From CAMCXT01 sp040403315 (lineage in GTDB: Bacteria; Bacteroidota; Bacteroidia; M30B66): DNA of 64,000 nucleotides. The position numbers and the translations under genes were made by a program. The stretch spans positions 310,001 through 374,000 of the forward strand of contig JBBAKX010000002.1 of the NCBI GenBank assembly GCA_040403315.1, read 5' to 3'. The notes beneath the pieces were generated by a model. That model made no database searches and was not told the origin of the DNA. It worked only from the letters and a program-made list of their open reading frames with translations. Shown one piece after another: positions 23,782-32,693 of this stretch. Position 1 is the stretch's first letter; each line of letters opens with the position of its first letter.

Positions 23782-24468
23782 TTATGATTTCCCATTTGAA
23801 AGGAGATATTCCTTTTCAATTTCTGACAATGATTTCTCCCTTGCATCTTGATGCACATTCATATGAAAATCGTTGAGTTTGTGGAGTATTTTCAACAAGG
23901 ACGTGCGTTCGTTGCTTGTCAAATTTCCGCTCACAATGGCCGACAATGAATCCATGCCTTTCATTAACTGTTGCATTAATTTCTGCCCTTCCGGGGAAAT
24001 ACTAAGTTTTCGGCTCCGTTTGTCGTCGAGGTTAAAGTGCTGTTCTACCAAACCCAATCTCAGCAATCGATTGAGGATTTCCATACCGGTGGTTTTTTCG
24101 TGCACATTGGCTTGGATCAATTCCATTTTGGTGGATGGACCTGAAAAGAGCAGCATCAATAAGTACGGAACATCATCGATCGAACTCAGTGGCGTGTCTT
24201 TGAGAAGCTTCTTGCCGTAACCTTTGGCATAACGATACAAGTAAATGATGTATTTCGACGCTGCCGATTCAACCGACTCACCGGGAAACAAAAATGGCAA
24301 ACTAACTTCTTGGTGGGTATATTCTTCACTGAGCCAAGCAGAAAACTCAGACATAATTGGAGAACCACCAGATTTTCTAAATTCCCTAGCTTTTTCTAAT
24401 AAAGACTGGATAAACAGATAATCATCTTCACTTTCAAACCCTTTTTCTCGAGCAGCATTTAAGGACAT
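23782..24468 (-). CDS. MarR-like winged-helix regulator
   Basis: 228 residues. An N-terminal helical part of about 90 residues precedes the winged helix: PYLLMLLFSGPSTKMELIQANVHEKTTGMEILNRLLRLGLVEQHFNLDDKRSRKLSISPEGQKLMQQL, the DxRSR wing being characteristic of MarR. The long N-terminal extension is more than usual for the family (about 140 residues) and has no recognised motif. It lies upstream of the MbnP operon and divergent from a TonB receptor; TAAAGT-N12-ACTTTA at 24481-24504 is a possible operator. Regulation of either neighbour is an inference. Confidence 0.82.
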   Translation of the reverse strand: MSLNAAREKGFESEDDYLFIQSLLEKAREFRKSGGSPIMSEFSAWLSEEYTHQEVSLPFLFPGESVESAASKYIIYLYRYAKGYGKKLLKDTPLSSIDDVPYLLMLLFSGPSTKMELIQANVHEKTTGMEILNRLLRLGLVEQHFNLDDKRSRKLSISPEGQKLMQQLMKGMDSLSAIVSGNLTSNERTSLLKILHKLNDFHMNVHQDAREKSLSEIEKEYLLSNGKS

Positions 24469-24564
24469 ATCTGTACTTTTTAAAGTTTATTTTCTTGCAC
24501 TTTAGAACATTTCAATACCACTTTTGTTCGATGAACTGAAAATAACATTTCACAACTATAAATT

Positions 24565-27003
24565 ATGTTCAGAATTTACGGACTCATTTTATCAATTCTC
24601 ACACTTACAAACCTTTTAAATGCTCAAAAAACGGGAGTTGTCAGAGGTGTAATCAAAAACAAGCAAACCCAAGAAACGATTGTTGGAGCTACTGTAACTG
24701 TTGAAGGTACGCAATTGGGAGCGGCGGCTGATCTTGATGGAAACTACAGAATCAGCAATGTTCCTGTGGGGAGTTATAATCTTAAAGCCAGCATCGTAGG
24801 GTACAAACCACAATCGAAGTTCAACGTATCGGTTACGTCTGGAAACGATCAAGTAATCAATTTCGAACTTGAAGAAACAGGCACAGATCTAAAAGAATTT
24901 GAAATCACGTTCGACAAGAACAAATCAGCATCCGCGGTTGATATGGTTACTCCGCTTTCGGTACAAACACTCACCACCGAAGAAATCAGATCGAATCCAG
25001 GTGGAAACTTTGACATTTCGCGTGTTGTTCAGGTGTTGCCAGGTGTTGCAGGTTCTTCTTCGGCTTCCTTTCGAAACGATATCATTATTCGTGGTGGTGC
25101 TCCAAATGAGAACGTATTCTACTTAGATGGTATCGAAATTCCGGTGTTAAATCACTTTCAAACCCAAGGCAGTTCTGGTGGTCCGGCTGGTATGCTAAAC
25201 GTTTCTTTCATTGAAGATGTAAAATTGAGTTCGTCGGCATTTGATGCTCGATTCGACAATGCCTTGGCATCGGTTTTTCAATTCAAGCAACGAGAAGGAA
25301 ATCCAGAACGACTTTCAGGAAATCTCAGGTTGTCATCTACCGAATTCGCAGCAACATTCGAAGGACCGATCAACAAGAAAACAAACTATTTAGTTTCGGC
25401 ACGACGTTCTTATTTGCAACTTTTATTTGAGGCAATCGATTTACCGATTCGTCCGAATTACTGGGATTTTCAGTACAAAGTGTCCCATAAAATAAATGCA
25501 AAAACAACCTTGAACTTTATCGGGATTGGGGCAATTGATGAGTTCAACTTTGGTGTTCCGCGCGAATCATCACCCGACAAAACATATATTTTGAACTCCA
25601 CTCCATCGATTGATCAATGGAATTACACAACTGGTGCATCTATAAAGCGATTGGTTAAAAATGGATTTGTAAATGTTGCTTTGAGTAGAAATATGTTTAA
25701 CAATCAATTAGATAGATTTGAAAACAAAGATGAAGGCAACGAAAACGCGAGAATTCTAAAAGTAAGATCTCAGGAAATTGAAAACAAATTGCGCATCGAT
25801 GTAAATAAATTCGTTAACAATTGGAAATTCGCCTATGGTGTTTCTGCGCAATACGTAAAATTCAACAATGAACTTTACAACCGAATTGTAAAGGGCGATA
25901 CACTCGACAACGGCATTGTAATTCCACAATTTGAAATTAAATCAAATTCAAACATTAATTTCTTGAAATATGGTGCATTTGCAAATGCTTCGAAAAGATT
26001 TTTCAACGAAAAGCTCTTGATATCTGCAGGTTTAAGAACCGATGGAAATACCTTTACAGACGGTGGCAATAACCTTGGTCAAACCCTTTCCCCTCGCCTA
26101 TCCTTGTCTTGGAAAGTAGCACCAAAATGGAACATCAATGCTTCAATTGGCGATTACTATAAAATCCCAACCTATACAGTATTAGGGTTTAAAGACAAAG
26201 AAGATGAATTTGCAAATCGAAATGCAAAATACATTCGCTCCACACACTACGTGGGAGGATTTGAGTTCGTGCCAAAGGAAGAATTACGTTTCACGGTAGA
26301 AGGTTTTTATAAGCGCTACAGCAATTATCCGGTATCTGATACAAATGGAATTTCTTTGGCCAATTTAGGTGGAAGCTTCGATGTACTTGGAAATGAAGCT
26401 ATTTCTAGTATTGGTGGCGGAGAAACCTATGGAGCAGAGTTTTATTTCCAACAGAAATTGGTGAAACGAATTTTTGTAGTGTTTAGCTACACTTTTGTTA
26501 GAAGCCGCTTTTCAGGCAAAGATGGAAGGCTCATTGCTTCAACATGGGACAATCAGCATTTGGTTTCTGCGCTTTTTGGGTATAAATTAAAACGTGGTTG
26601 GGAATTGGGTGCAAAATTCCGTTTTGCTGGTGGATCACCATACACACCATTCGATTCAGTTTCTTCTAGATTTAATTTCGCTACAACTGGTCAAGGAGTT
26701 CTTGATTTCTCACGTTTAAATACAGAACGTTTAATTAATTTTAGTCAGTTAGATATTCGGATTGACAAGAAATTCTATTTCAAAAAATCCACTTTGGATG
26801 TATTCATCGATTTGCAAAATGCAATGCGAGCTAAGAATCCAGATATTCCTGATTATTCATTCAAGAGAAACGCTACCAATACAGACTTTGAAACTACCGA
26901 TGGACAACCATTAAAACAAGATGGATCGAATGGTATTTCTGTTCTATTGATTGATGAAACACCATTTGTTACACCAGCAATTGGGATAATCTTCGAGTTT
27001 TAA
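24565..27003 (+). CDS. TonB-dependent outer-membrane receptor
   Basis: 812 residues. Signal peptide (GLILSILTLTNLLNAQ), carboxypeptidase-regulatory-like domain (about 25-110: VVRGVIKNKQTQETIVGATVTVEG), plug (ISRVVQVLPGVAGSSSASFRNDIIIRGGAPNENVFYLDGIEIP) and barrel ending with an aromatic residue (IGIIFEF). In this plug subfamily 'RGGAPNENVFYLDG' replaces the usual RG-x-x-x-x-R-V-L-V-L-D-G. No SusD partner. It stands alone as a transcript, divergent from the MarR-like gene and 7 bp from the convergent CotH gene. Substrate unknown; copper chelates are possible given the MbnP operon next door, but unproven. Confidence 0.9.
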   Translation: MFRIYGLILSILTLTNLLNAQKTGVVRGVIKNKQTQETIVGATVTVEGTQLGAAADLDGNYRISNVPVGSYNLKASIVGYKPQSKFNVSVTSGNDQVINFELEETGTDLKEFEITFDKNKSASAVDMVTPLSVQTLTTEEIRSNPGGNFDISRVVQVLPGVAGSSSASFRNDIIIRGGAPNENVFYLDGIEIPVLNHFQTQGSSGGPAGMLNVSFIEDVKLSSSAFDARFDNALASVFQFKQREGNPERLSGNLRLSSTEFAATFEGPINKKTNYLVSARRSYLQLLFEAIDLPIRPNYWDFQYKVSHKINAKTTLNFIGIGAIDEFNFGVPRESSPDKTYILNSTPSIDQWNYTTGASIKRLVKNGFVNVALSRNMFNNQLDRFENKDEGNENARILKVRSQEIENKLRIDVNKFVNNWKFAYGVSAQYVKFNNELYNRIVKGDTLDNGIVIPQFEIKSNSNINFLKYGAFANASKRFFNEKLLISAGLRTDGNTFTDGGNNLGQTLSPRLSLSWKVAPKWNINASIGDYYKIPTYTVLGFKDKEDEFANRNAKYIRSTHYVGGFEFVPKEELRFTVEGFYKRYSNYPVSDTNGISLANLGGSFDVLGNEAISSIGGGETYGAEFYFQQKLVKRIFVVFSYTFVRSRFSGKDGRLIASTWDNQHLVSALFGYKLKRGWELGAKFRFAGGSPYTPFDSVSSRFNFATTGQGVLDFSRLNTERLINFSQLDIRIDKKFYFKKSTLDVFIDLQNAMRAKNPDIPDYSFKRNATNTDFETTDGQPLKQDGSNGISVLLIDETPFVTPAIGIIFEF

Positions 27004-27010
27004 AACCTGA

Positions 27011-29254
27011 TTATTCAGATTTAAAGAATTTCATTGTTCCCTTTTCGGTTTTAATGAAATACAATCCAACATTTAAAAAGGAGATATCGATTTGGTTCGC
27101 GTCTCCTTTTTTTATGACGATTCTACCTGTTAAATCAATCACTTCAGCAGATTTCACAAATTCAGTGAAATACAATTTCTGGTTTGCTGGATTGGGGAAA
27201 ATATTGAACCAAATTGAATTTTCACTTTCAATTCCAAGAATTTGATTGGTAGCTTGAGGAGTTGGAATTTCGAATGTATACCAAACAGCCGATCCATCAG
27301 TTAATCTTCCATAAGAGAAGTCCTCAGTTAAACTAGGCACTTCAACCACATCAACCAATCTTGGTGAATTCATTTCCTTGGTGTACAATCTCAATGTTTC
27401 GCCACTGGCAGAAAGGCTGAAATTCGTGTGGTAACGGTTCAATAGTTCATCATTGTCGGCCCAGAAAAGCAAGTGTTGGCCAAGAGTTAATGCAACATTG
27501 GGAAGTGCAAATTTGTAAGGTTCATCAGCATCGTCACTAAGGAATTTCCCATTCAATGAAATCGGATTAGATCCGGCATTCCACAGCTCGATCCAATCGT
27601 CGAATTGGCCATTTTCATCTGCGATAATGGTTGCATTATCGGTCATTACTTCGTTGATGAAAATCTGAGAATTGCTTTCCGTTAAAAAGATCACCTTGCC
27701 TTCACATGGCGAAAATACAGTTGAATCGGCCATTTTAGCGCGACAATAAACAAAGTCGGCCGTTGGAAATGATGGTAAACTCGTGGTGAATATTCCATCA
27801 TTACTTAATGCGTCAGGAAAAATCCCATCGTCTTTCATAAATCCTCCATCTGTCCATGAATTACCATCAGAACTAAACTGAAAAACAGTGCTATCGATGT
27901 TTCCAAATGCTGCAACCATGGCAATTCCAGAAGCAACTTCTGGATAATCATGTTGCATCCAAAATGCCCCAAGACTTTTCGTTGACATAAAATTATCCAA
28001 TTGATTTAACGCTGTGTTGTTTCGAGTTTCTGCATAAGGTACTATTCCAAAATCCACTTGTCCACCCCAAGATTCATCAACACTTTGGAGAAAATCGTTG
28101 TATGAAAATCCATAATCTAAGCTGTGGTATGGATCTGTTTGAACAGCTGGTGAAATCAAGTCAAGATCGTGTTGCGCCATGATCGCTACAGAATCTACAT
28201 GGCAGCTTGTATTGATCAGTTCGTGCATGTAATTAGTAAATCGAGCACGGTATTGAGGCACTTCCAAAAGTCGGGTGAACAATGGCCTTTCGCCCCAAGA
28301 TGGCGACCAATTGTAGATGTTTCTGGTGGTCCAATCGATTCCTAACCAATCAATTCCGAGCGTATTGTTGACATCGTAGGCAATAAACTCCAACAAATCG
28401 GTTTTGAGATTGTGGTAGAGATAATAATTGTTGTTGTTGTAAATGTATCCATCCCAATTGCCAATTAACACATCTAGTGCAGCTTGCTTGAGGTAGGAAT
28501 CAATGTTAAAAATAGCTTCCAATTCACAAGGTAAATTGTTGATTGTTGTTTGATTGAGGACTTTGATAAAATTGGCTAAATCGCTGTAATCGTCGAGATA
28601 TTGGTTGTTGCTCAAATCGTAAACACGTCGACCTTGGGCTTCCAATTTGTAGGAATCAGCATTGTTGCTGATGAAAGTGAGCGGTGCAGGATAAAGACAT
28701 TTGTAAAGATTTCCACTTCCAATGCCATCTATCCGCACGGTGAATTGTTCATCGATATGTTCAATGTTATTGTACAGACCTTTGTATTCATCGTTGATGT
28801 AAAATTTCACGTATCCAGCTCTGCTCGCAGGAAGATTCGCATTGCGCATGATGTTCCATGATAGGTTGGCCCGCATCCTCGATGGATCGTTGTGGCTTCC
28901 ATTGAGATTGAGTTTCTCTAATCCTTGCCATTTCGCACCTTGCACATATGTATTGAAGGAGACCTTAAATGATTTACGCTGGGCCTGCAAGCTTGTGTTT
29001 CCGCGGAGCCGGAAACCAACCTGTTGAATGGTTTGCGTAAGACCAGAACTCTCGAAACGAAAGGTTGCTTTGTATTCGCGTTGATCGCCAGTTACACCAG
29101 TTTCGAAAACAGCATTTAAAGTGTCGGGATCGATTGTAATTCGAACAACAGGCACTTCATCTTGAGGAAAAACGAGTCCGAAATCTGGATTCACAACCTG
29201 TGAAACCCCCATCAAGGTGCTAAAAGAGCACAGCACAAAAAGCATCAATCGCAT
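27011..29254 (-). CDS. Secreted CotH-like kinase-fold protein with lamin-tail and T9SS domains
   Basis: 747 residues from ATG 29254. Signal peptide, then a CotH domain (about 35-400): VGFRLRGNTSLQAQRKSFKVSF, LNLNGSHNDPSRMRANLSWNIMR, INDEYKGLYNNIEHID, LIGNWDGYIYNNNNYYLYHN and FIAYDVNNTLG, the last two holding the Asp and Asn residues of the atypical kinase site. A lamin-tail domain follows (FINEVMTDNATI, DWIELWNAGSNPISLNG, LLFWADN) and a type-A T9SS tail (IWFNIFPNPANQ to FFKSE). CotH proteins phosphorylate spore-coat or secreted proteins in other phyla; in Bacteroidota the substrate is unknown. Confidence 0.9.
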   Translation of the reverse strand: MRLMLFVLCSFSTLMGVSQVVNPDFGLVFPQDEVPVVRITIDPDTLNAVFETGVTGDQREYKATFRFESSGLTQTIQQVGFRLRGNTSLQAQRKSFKVSFNTYVQGAKWQGLEKLNLNGSHNDPSRMRANLSWNIMRNANLPASRAGYVKFYINDEYKGLYNNIEHIDEQFTVRIDGIGSGNLYKCLYPAPLTFISNNADSYKLEAQGRRVYDLSNNQYLDDYSDLANFIKVLNQTTINNLPCELEAIFNIDSYLKQAALDVLIGNWDGYIYNNNNYYLYHNLKTDLLEFIAYDVNNTLGIDWLGIDWTTRNIYNWSPSWGERPLFTRLLEVPQYRARFTNYMHELINTSCHVDSVAIMAQHDLDLISPAVQTDPYHSLDYGFSYNDFLQSVDESWGGQVDFGIVPYAETRNNTALNQLDNFMSTKSLGAFWMQHDYPEVASGIAMVAAFGNIDSTVFQFSSDGNSWTDGGFMKDDGIFPDALSNDGIFTTSLPSFPTADFVYCRAKMADSTVFSPCEGKVIFLTESNSQIFINEVMTDNATIIADENGQFDDWIELWNAGSNPISLNGKFLSDDADEPYKFALPNVALTLGQHLLFWADNDELLNRYHTNFSLSASGETLRLYTKEMNSPRLVDVVEVPSLTEDFSYGRLTDGSAVWYTFEIPTPQATNQILGIESENSIWFNIFPNPANQKLYFTEFVKSAEVIDLTGRIVIKKGDANQIDISFLNVGLYFIKTEKGTMKFFKSE

Positions 29255-29332
29255 CAAACGAAATTAACGATTATTCGAGCTGAAATTACAAGGTGTAAGA
29301 TCGTCAATTAGATAATTCGTGCCAATTGAATT

Positions 29333-29363
29333 TTTGATACATCCGAAAACTTGTTACATTTGA
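29333..29363 (+). promoter_or_regulatory. Consensus promoter of the antitoxin-doc pair
   Basis: TTTG (29333-29336), 19-nt spacer, TACATTTG (29356-29363), then 15 nt to the ATG. A full match to the phylum consensus. Confidence 0.8.
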
Positions 29364-29378
29364 TAAAGTCTTATAGTC

Positions 29379-29567
29379 ATGTCAAAAAATGAAGTCAAAG
29401 ATCAGATTAACAAGATTTTAGACAATGTGTCTGATGAAGCTCTAGAAAGTATTCTTAACTATTTGAAAGAGTTAATTTCAAAGTCTGAAACTGATCTCAT
29501 ACTTTCGAATAATCTTAACAAAATACTTTCAGAGGACAAAGAAGTGCTTGAAAGGCTTGCTAAATGA
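29379..29567 (+). CDS. Putative antitoxin of a Doc-type pair
   Basis: 62 residues, helical and acidic (VKDQINKILDNVSDEALESILNYLKELISKSE), ending in KILSEDKEVLERLAK. It overlaps the Doc gene by 4 bp (ATGA) and shares its strong promoter. It is not a Phd-type protein: no N-terminal beta DNA-binding part is evident. The first half resembles helical 'DNVSDEALESILNYLKEL' proteins seen before other toxins in this phylum. Antitoxin role is inferred from position. Confidence 0.75.
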   Translation: MSKNEVKDQINKILDNVSDEALESILNYLKELISKSETDLILSNNLNKILSEDKEVLERLAK

Positions 29568-29950
29568 TTTCATTAGAGCAAGTTATAAAGATTCAGGACA
29601 TTCTAATTGATAAATTTGGCGGAGCAAAAGGCATAAGAGATTTAGCTCAATTAGAATCAGCGCTGTCGAGGCCATATCAAACCTTTGGCGGAATTGAATT
29701 ACATGAAAATCAATTTCATAAAGCTGCAGCAATCATTCAAAGTTTATTAATTAACCATCCATTTATTGATGGCAATAAACGGATTGGCTATGTTGTAATG
29801 AGATTAATTCTACTTGAAAAAGGCTGGGAAATAATTGCGACACAAGATGAGAAGTACTCATTTGTAATAAATATTGCTTCGGGAAAAATGGAATTCAATG
29901 AAATTGCAAATTGGATACAATCGAATGCAATTAGAATTTCAAATGAATAA
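29564..29950 (+). CDS. doc: Doc/Fic-family toxin
   Basis: 128 residues, the usual Doc length. The Fic core H65-PFIDGNKR73 is intact, including the Doc-type spacing; upstream GGIELHENQFHKAAAIIQSLL and the start GAKGIRDLAQLESALSRPYQTF are typical. Doc phosphorylates EF-Tu and stops translation. The preceding 62-aa gene overlaps by 4 bp. No direct repeats were found around the pair. Confidence 0.92.
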   Translation: MISLEQVIKIQDILIDKFGGAKGIRDLAQLESALSRPYQTFGGIELHENQFHKAAAIIQSLLINHPFIDGNKRIGYVVMRLILLEKGWEIIATQDEKYSFVINIASGKMEFNEIANWIQSNAIRISNE

Positions 29951-30099
29951 ATAATCCACCCTCATTAACATTCTCTTGAGAGCGTTCGGACATTTGAAGT
30001 TTATTTAAAGATTATTTCAATTAGAAGTTTTCGCCTCCCAGAGTGTATAATTGAAAACTTTACTGAAAGCCACTAACTGACATAAATTGACCTAAGCAT
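29951..30099. other. Short non-coding gap
   Basis: 149 bp between doc and the convergent M24 gene; no clear terminator or repeat. Confidence 0.5.
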
Positions 30100-30783
30100 T
30101 TATTCCACTACCATTAGTTGCTCAAAGAATCCACCAATTTCCAAGATTGGATCGATAAAATGAATTTCATAAATCCAAAATCTTTCGTTCCCTAAAACGT
30201 CTAGATTCGCCATCAAATCGATATTTTCAGGATGAATATAATTCGACACGATTTCTCCTAAGAGTGTTTCGTGCGGAAAATTTCCAACCAAATGCCCGCA
30301 ATGGTGATTGCCATATTCCCAACCCATTTTCAGGGCTAAATCTGAAGTAAACTGATATAATTCTGCTCCAGAAATATGCTGATAATTAGCAAGAAAATGA
30401 GCATATCCTTCATACCAAGCAGTTTCTACATCGTTTTTTAATTGATGTTTTCGGGTGTCATTTCCGAGCACATAAGTTCGTCCAAAATCTGCTTCCCAAT
30501 CATCGAAAACAGGTCCAAAATCAAAAAACAAAATATCGTTTTCTTGTAATTCTAAATCGATAGGATTTTCTTTATAAGGGAGTAGCGTATTCTTGCCAGA
30601 ACGAACAATACGTTTGTGCCAAAACTTACGAATACCAAAAAGTTCAAAGGCTAAATCGAAAATCTCAGTATTGAGTTTTTTCTCTGTTTTACCAGGTGAA
30701 ATAAAACCACGATTTTCAATTTCGGAAAATAATATCGAAGCTTTTCGTTCTGCTTCAATGAGATTAATTAAGGAATCCTTCAC
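30100..30783 (-). CDS. M24-family metallopeptidase-like protein
   Basis: 227 residues from GTG 30783. Pita-bread fold signals: DILFFDFGPVFDDWEADFGRTYVLG (two metal-binding Asp), GNHHCGHLVG (His) and a late Glu in WIYEIHF. The N-terminal creatinase domain is absent, so this is a stand-alone catalytic domain, similar in size to methionine aminopeptidase but without its signature. Possibly an Xaa-Pro type dipeptidase. It starts 17 nt after the M14 gene stop on the same strand, so the two likely share an mRNA. Confidence 0.82.
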   Translation of the reverse strand: MKDSLINLIEAERKASILFSEIENRGFISPGKTEKKLNTEIFDLAFELFGIRKFWHKRIVRSGKNTLLPYKENPIDLELQENDILFFDFGPVFDDWEADFGRTYVLGNDTRKHQLKNDVETAWYEGYAHFLANYQHISGAELYQFTSDLALKMGWEYGNHHCGHLVGNFPHETLLGEIVSNYIHPENIDLMANLDVLGNERFWIYEIHFIDPILEIGGFFEQLMVVE

Positions 30784-30800
30784 TGTTCGAAATAATTGAA

Positions 30801-32588
30801 TTAATTAATAATTCCAATTGGATACACCATCCAATTTTCATCTGACCATTCAGAATGCTCGTACCACCAGCGAAGTCGGGCATCTTGATCTTTTCTGAAT
30901 GCTTCATCAGCTTTACATTTCGAATCAAATTCTGCTTTTAGTTCGGGATTATTTTTCATCATTTCATCTGCAAGTGGCGCCATTGCATAAGCTTCAAAAT
31001 ACTCGGTTCTTTCAGCTACATCTCCAAAAAATCCCCATTGAAAAAACGAATCTGGTGAATCTGGTTCTAACAATAAGCAACACAAAATTCCAAGAGGTTG
31101 ATCAGTAGAAACAATTACAGTTCCTCGTCGATAAAGTACCTTTTTCTTAAAAGCAACTGAATTGGCTGTCATTCGAGTTCTACCTTGATTGGTTGTTTTA
31201 CCGATCAATTGGAAATTTTCAAATCTTAAACAACTCACTTCAACGAGGCTGTCGGATTCTAAAATACGGTGCTCGATACAGTGAGATTTCAATCGATCTC
31301 TTATATCAGTTCGATTGGCAGGAATAAAATAAAATTTCGGTCGATTGATAAACGTTTTTGGCTGATTGTGTTGGATCAATGGAATTTTGACATCCAATTT
31401 TTCGGCATTCCAAGAAACCACCTCCGAACCTGCGGCTTCGCTTTTTCGGACGATTGATTTCAGTCCTTTAAACATCATTGAATCAGTTGAATTTGTATCG
31501 ATATCCCAAGTAACTGGAATTTTACTTGGAAGGGAAGTCGCATCCTTTTTCATGGCTATTCTTAGCGATTTAGACTCTTCGGCCAATACTTGCAGCATTG
31601 CTTCCATCAGCACTCTGGTTCCCAAAACCCTTTGACGAAAAGGCTTCAAAGAATGATTTTCGACCAATACAGTTGGCATGTGGCGCACGTCGCCGTAACC
31701 ATGAGAAAAACGAGGACCAAATGTATAAAGCTGGTTTCCTAAACGTGGATCTTTTTCATCCTTTAGAAAAACCAAAGGTCCTGGAATATGACCATATTTT
31801 GAAAGTTGTTGGTCGGCACGTGATTTAAGAACATTCTCAAGCCACTTAGAAATTTCGGGTGAATACCCGTGTTTTCCAGTAAAACCATAAGTTATATCAT
31901 ATTGATAATCTGCACCGTCAGTAACATGAATATCAACATACAATTCAGGTTTTACAACAGCAATTAATTCAACAACAGATTTAATTTCGTAGGAATCCAA
32001 TTTAGAGTAATCTCTATTCAAGTTTTGATTGAGCGAATTAGACCGCCAACCTTGCATTTCAGGGCCTCTTTGGTTGATTCTATTTTTATCCGATAAACGC
32101 GATAAACCATCAATATTAATGGCTGGAATAAAAATGATAACAACTTGTTTGGCGAGGGATTTTAGTGGACCTGTGCATAAATCTCTAAACAGCATCATGC
32201 CTGCATCGAGTCCGTCGATTTCGCCTGAATGTATGCCCGCTTGAAAGACCACAAGAGGTTTATCGGAACGATGGAGGCTTACTGAAAATGCGGGATCTTC
32301 GGAGAAAGTATAGGCTAAAATCTCGGTTTCATTGATTGTTTGACCAATCACCAATTCATTTACTTGAGAATATTTATTGAGCAATCTACCAAACCAATTG
32401 CGCATTTCCAAAATGGTTGCAGATCTATTTCCATCCGACAATTCGAAAGGTGTTGCCCAATCAGCATCCTTGCTTAACATTAAATTCAAGCTTTTGCCCT
32501 TCCATTCAGCCGTTGGAGGCAAATGTTGCTGTGAGGATAATTGATTTATGACCAATAAAATGGAAAAAAGGAAAGTAAAATGCTTCAT
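30801..32588 (-). CDS. Exported M14 zinc carboxypeptidase
   Basis: 595 residues with a signal peptide (FLFSILLVINQLSSQ). The zinc motif H120-SGE123 sits in VVFQAGIHSGEIDGLDAGM; the third ligand His is in VDIHVTDGADYQYD, and NLNRDYSK supplies the Asn-Arg substrate-binding pair. A C-terminal extension of about 250 residues has no known motif. It should remove residues from the carboxyl end of peptides in the periplasm or outside. Neighbours are an M24 peptidase on the same strand and a divergent S46 peptidase. Confidence 0.88.
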   Translation of the reverse strand: MKHFTFLFSILLVINQLSSQQHLPPTAEWKGKSLNLMLSKDADWATPFELSDGNRSATILEMRNWFGRLLNKYSQVNELVIGQTINETEILAYTFSEDPAFSVSLHRSDKPLVVFQAGIHSGEIDGLDAGMMLFRDLCTGPLKSLAKQVVIIFIPAINIDGLSRLSDKNRINQRGPEMQGWRSNSLNQNLNRDYSKLDSYEIKSVVELIAVVKPELYVDIHVTDGADYQYDITYGFTGKHGYSPEISKWLENVLKSRADQQLSKYGHIPGPLVFLKDEKDPRLGNQLYTFGPRFSHGYGDVRHMPTVLVENHSLKPFRQRVLGTRVLMEAMLQVLAEESKSLRIAMKKDATSLPSKIPVTWDIDTNSTDSMMFKGLKSIVRKSEAAGSEVVSWNAEKLDVKIPLIQHNQPKTFINRPKFYFIPANRTDIRDRLKSHCIEHRILESDSLVEVSCLRFENFQLIGKTTNQGRTRMTANSVAFKKKVLYRRGTVIVSTDQPLGILCCLLLEPDSPDSFFQWGFFGDVAERTEYFEAYAMAPLADEMMKNNPELKAEFDSKCKADEAFRKDQDARLRWWYEHSEWSDENWMVYPIGIIN

Positions 32589-32693
32589 GCTTCAAATAAC
32601 GGAAATCGGAATCGAAAAATCATGTGAACATTCTTACATCGATTCTGTTTGTTTCACTTTTTTCACCAAATTCGGCCTTCAATTCAACTCCCC

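Noticed and set aside
28700..30099. Flanking direct repeats around the Doc pair, as seen for hipBST
   Set aside because: Comparing the flanks by eye gave no duplicated end of either neighbouring gene.
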